Assembly (NCBI GenBank): GCA_902795745.1
Contig: CADBMG010000018.1
Location: 1-8,173 of the forward strand
Length of the DNA: 8,173 nt
Direction: 5' to 3'
From: an uncultured Pseudomonadota bacterium
GTDB lineage: Bacteria > Pseudomonadota > Alphaproteobacteria > RF32 > CAG-239
Position numbers and translations under genes: made by a program. Shown here one piece after another: positions 7,138-8,173 of the stretch. The notes under the pieces were generated by a model. The model was not told where the DNA came from. It saw nothing but the letters and a program-made list of their open reading frames with translations, and ran no database searches. Positions within the stretch are counted from its first letter, which is position 1. The number at the start of each line of letters is the position of its first letter.

Positions 7138-8173
7138 CTATTCCATACCACCGCGTGATTTATCTATTGCAGCCTGAGCCCCAAAATTTGCCTTGGGTGT
7201 TGGTTGCGTAGGCGGAGTATTGGTATTAGTAGTCGTTGTTTTCGGTGTTTCCGGATGAGAGGCGGCATAATCGCGCAAAAACTTTTCATACTCCATCGGC
7301 ACTTCCGTTGATTCTATTAAACCTAGTTTATCAACACCGATTTTAGCCAATTCTTCGTTCATGCGCTTACATCTGTTATGAGCCTGATTGAACAATGCCC
7401 GTACAATAATATCATCGGCACGCAACGCACCGCGATAAGATTGCGGCTTATCACGTACAGCAGTTAACTGGTCATACAATTTTTTCTTTGCCCAATCATA
7501 TTCTCTCTTATATAAAATATCAAAAATTGCGCCCATCTGCTGTATTGATAAATCTCTTGATAATCCACTGATACCTTGCGCTCTTAGTGCTTCTTTCTCT
7601 TCATTTGAAAGTAATATTATGTTTTCCTTTCTGGATAAATAAAGACCATCAGCATCCAGAATACTATTTCGATCAACTGTTTTGCGGAACAATTCAAATG
7701 TGTGTCGCAATGCACGATAAGCGGCAATTTTTTCGATAGCACCATCTTCCGGATTTTCTCTATCCAAATATTCTCCTAATTTACCCTTCAGCATAAATGT
7801 ATATCCGTGAGTAAAGGCTTTATATTTACGTGTATTAAACAATCCGCTGATGAAATCCTCTTCATCAAGTCCCGGAGTTTTGTGCTTACGCTCATTATTT
7901 TCAGTCATTTGCAAGGCAATACGATATTTAAAGTCAATTAATTTTTCCGAATCCATATTTTTCTCTTGGGCAGCCTTGATCATACCTTTGGCTTTATCAA
8001 CATCTATTCCCATGCCTTTATAAACAATGCCCTTTTCCGCTAAAGCCTTGCGCCACAGACCTTTTTCATCATCCGGCAAACCTTCTGGAAAATTAACATG
8101 CGTAATACCCATATCTTGAAATTTGCCAACCATAGCATTAACCAACTGGTCAATTTTTGCTCCGTTGTTACGA
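7138..8173 (-). CDS. Charged helical protein of unknown function, 5' end outside the window
   Basis: The frame is open to the window edge (upstream codons read RNNGAKIDQ). The first usable start inside is only a TTG at 8143-8145, so the gene is almost certainly longer and this is its C-terminal part. About 344 residues are visible. Numbering from the TTG, an alpha/beta-looking segment (1-60; MGITHVNFPEGLPDDEKGLWRKAL, then a KGMGIDVDKAKG turn) is followed by mostly charged helices rich in K, E, D and R (60-290). A Thr/Pro/Asn low-complexity linker (299-318) precedes a short end, FGAQAAIDKSRGGME. No signal peptide or membrane segment is visible. The opening block vaguely recalls domains in large mobilisation-type proteins, but I cannot support that name. 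It stops at TAG (7138-7140), and TAA follows in frame after three more codons (IVH). Confidence 0.7.
   Translation of the reverse strand, partial: RNNGAKIDQLVNAMVGKFQDMGITHVNFPEGLPDDEKGLWRKALAEKGIVYKGMGIDVDKAKGMIKAAQEKNMDSEKLIDFKYRIALQMTENNERKHKTPGLDEEDFISGLFNTRKYKAFTHGYTFMLKGKLGEYLDRENPEDGAIEKIAAYRALRHTFELFRKTVDRNSILDADGLYLSRKENIILLSNEEKEALRAQGISGLSRDLSIQQMGAIFDILYKREYDWAKKKLYDQLTAVRDKPQSYRGALRADDIIVRALFNQAHNRCKRMNEELAKIGVDKLGLIESTEVPMEYEKFLRDYAASHPETPKTTTTNTNTPPTQPTPKANFGAQAAIDKSRGGME

Overview
The window is an AT-rich bacterial segment with every supported gene on the minus strand. Read in the direction of transcription (high to low coordinates), it holds two unrecognised genes, then a 242-bp mostly non-coding gap, then a compact division and cell-wall (dcw) block: mraY, ftsW, murB, ftsQ, ftsA, ftsZ. 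The protein features look alphaproteobacterial. MurB is the short type with a GSTFKNP...AW.LI..AGC block, FtsZ has a KPRI...GNAVNNMI amino end, and the order ftsW-(murG-murC)-murB-(ddl)-ftsQ-ftsA-ftsZ is the alphaproteobacterial one. The low GC content suggests a host-associated or gut-type alphaproteobacterium. That placement is inference, and no species can be named.

Layout. At 7138-8173 is the 3' part of a charged, mostly helical protein of unknown function, open at the window edge. At 6328-7089 is a 253-residue protein with a signal peptide and four mature cysteines, also not recognised. The gap at 6086-6327 carries a near-perfect 19-bp palindrome overlapping a -10-like box just before mraY, a weak hairpin, and a 34-codon hydrophobic mini-ORF ending on the mraY Shine-Dalgarno. 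From 6085 down to 1 the dcw genes are packed with a 12-nt gap, a 4-nt ATGA overlap, a 17-nt overlap, a 32-nt gap and a 79-nt gap, which reads as one operon.

Function. MraY makes lipid I and MurB makes UDP-MurNAc. FtsW polymerises lipid II at the septum, FtsQ is the divisome scaffold, FtsA tethers FtsZ to the membrane, and FtsZ is the division GTPase. murD, murG, murC and ddl, which usually lie between these genes, are absent at seamless junctions. murE and murF are not upstream of mraY.

Most notable point: ftsZ is interrupted by an in-frame TAG after residue 258. The same frame continues with clearly conserved FtsZ sequence to the window edge. Sequence or assembly error, a real nonsense mutation (with another ftsZ elsewhere) and UAG read-through all remain possible. 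No other system was found that I would call a new biological system.
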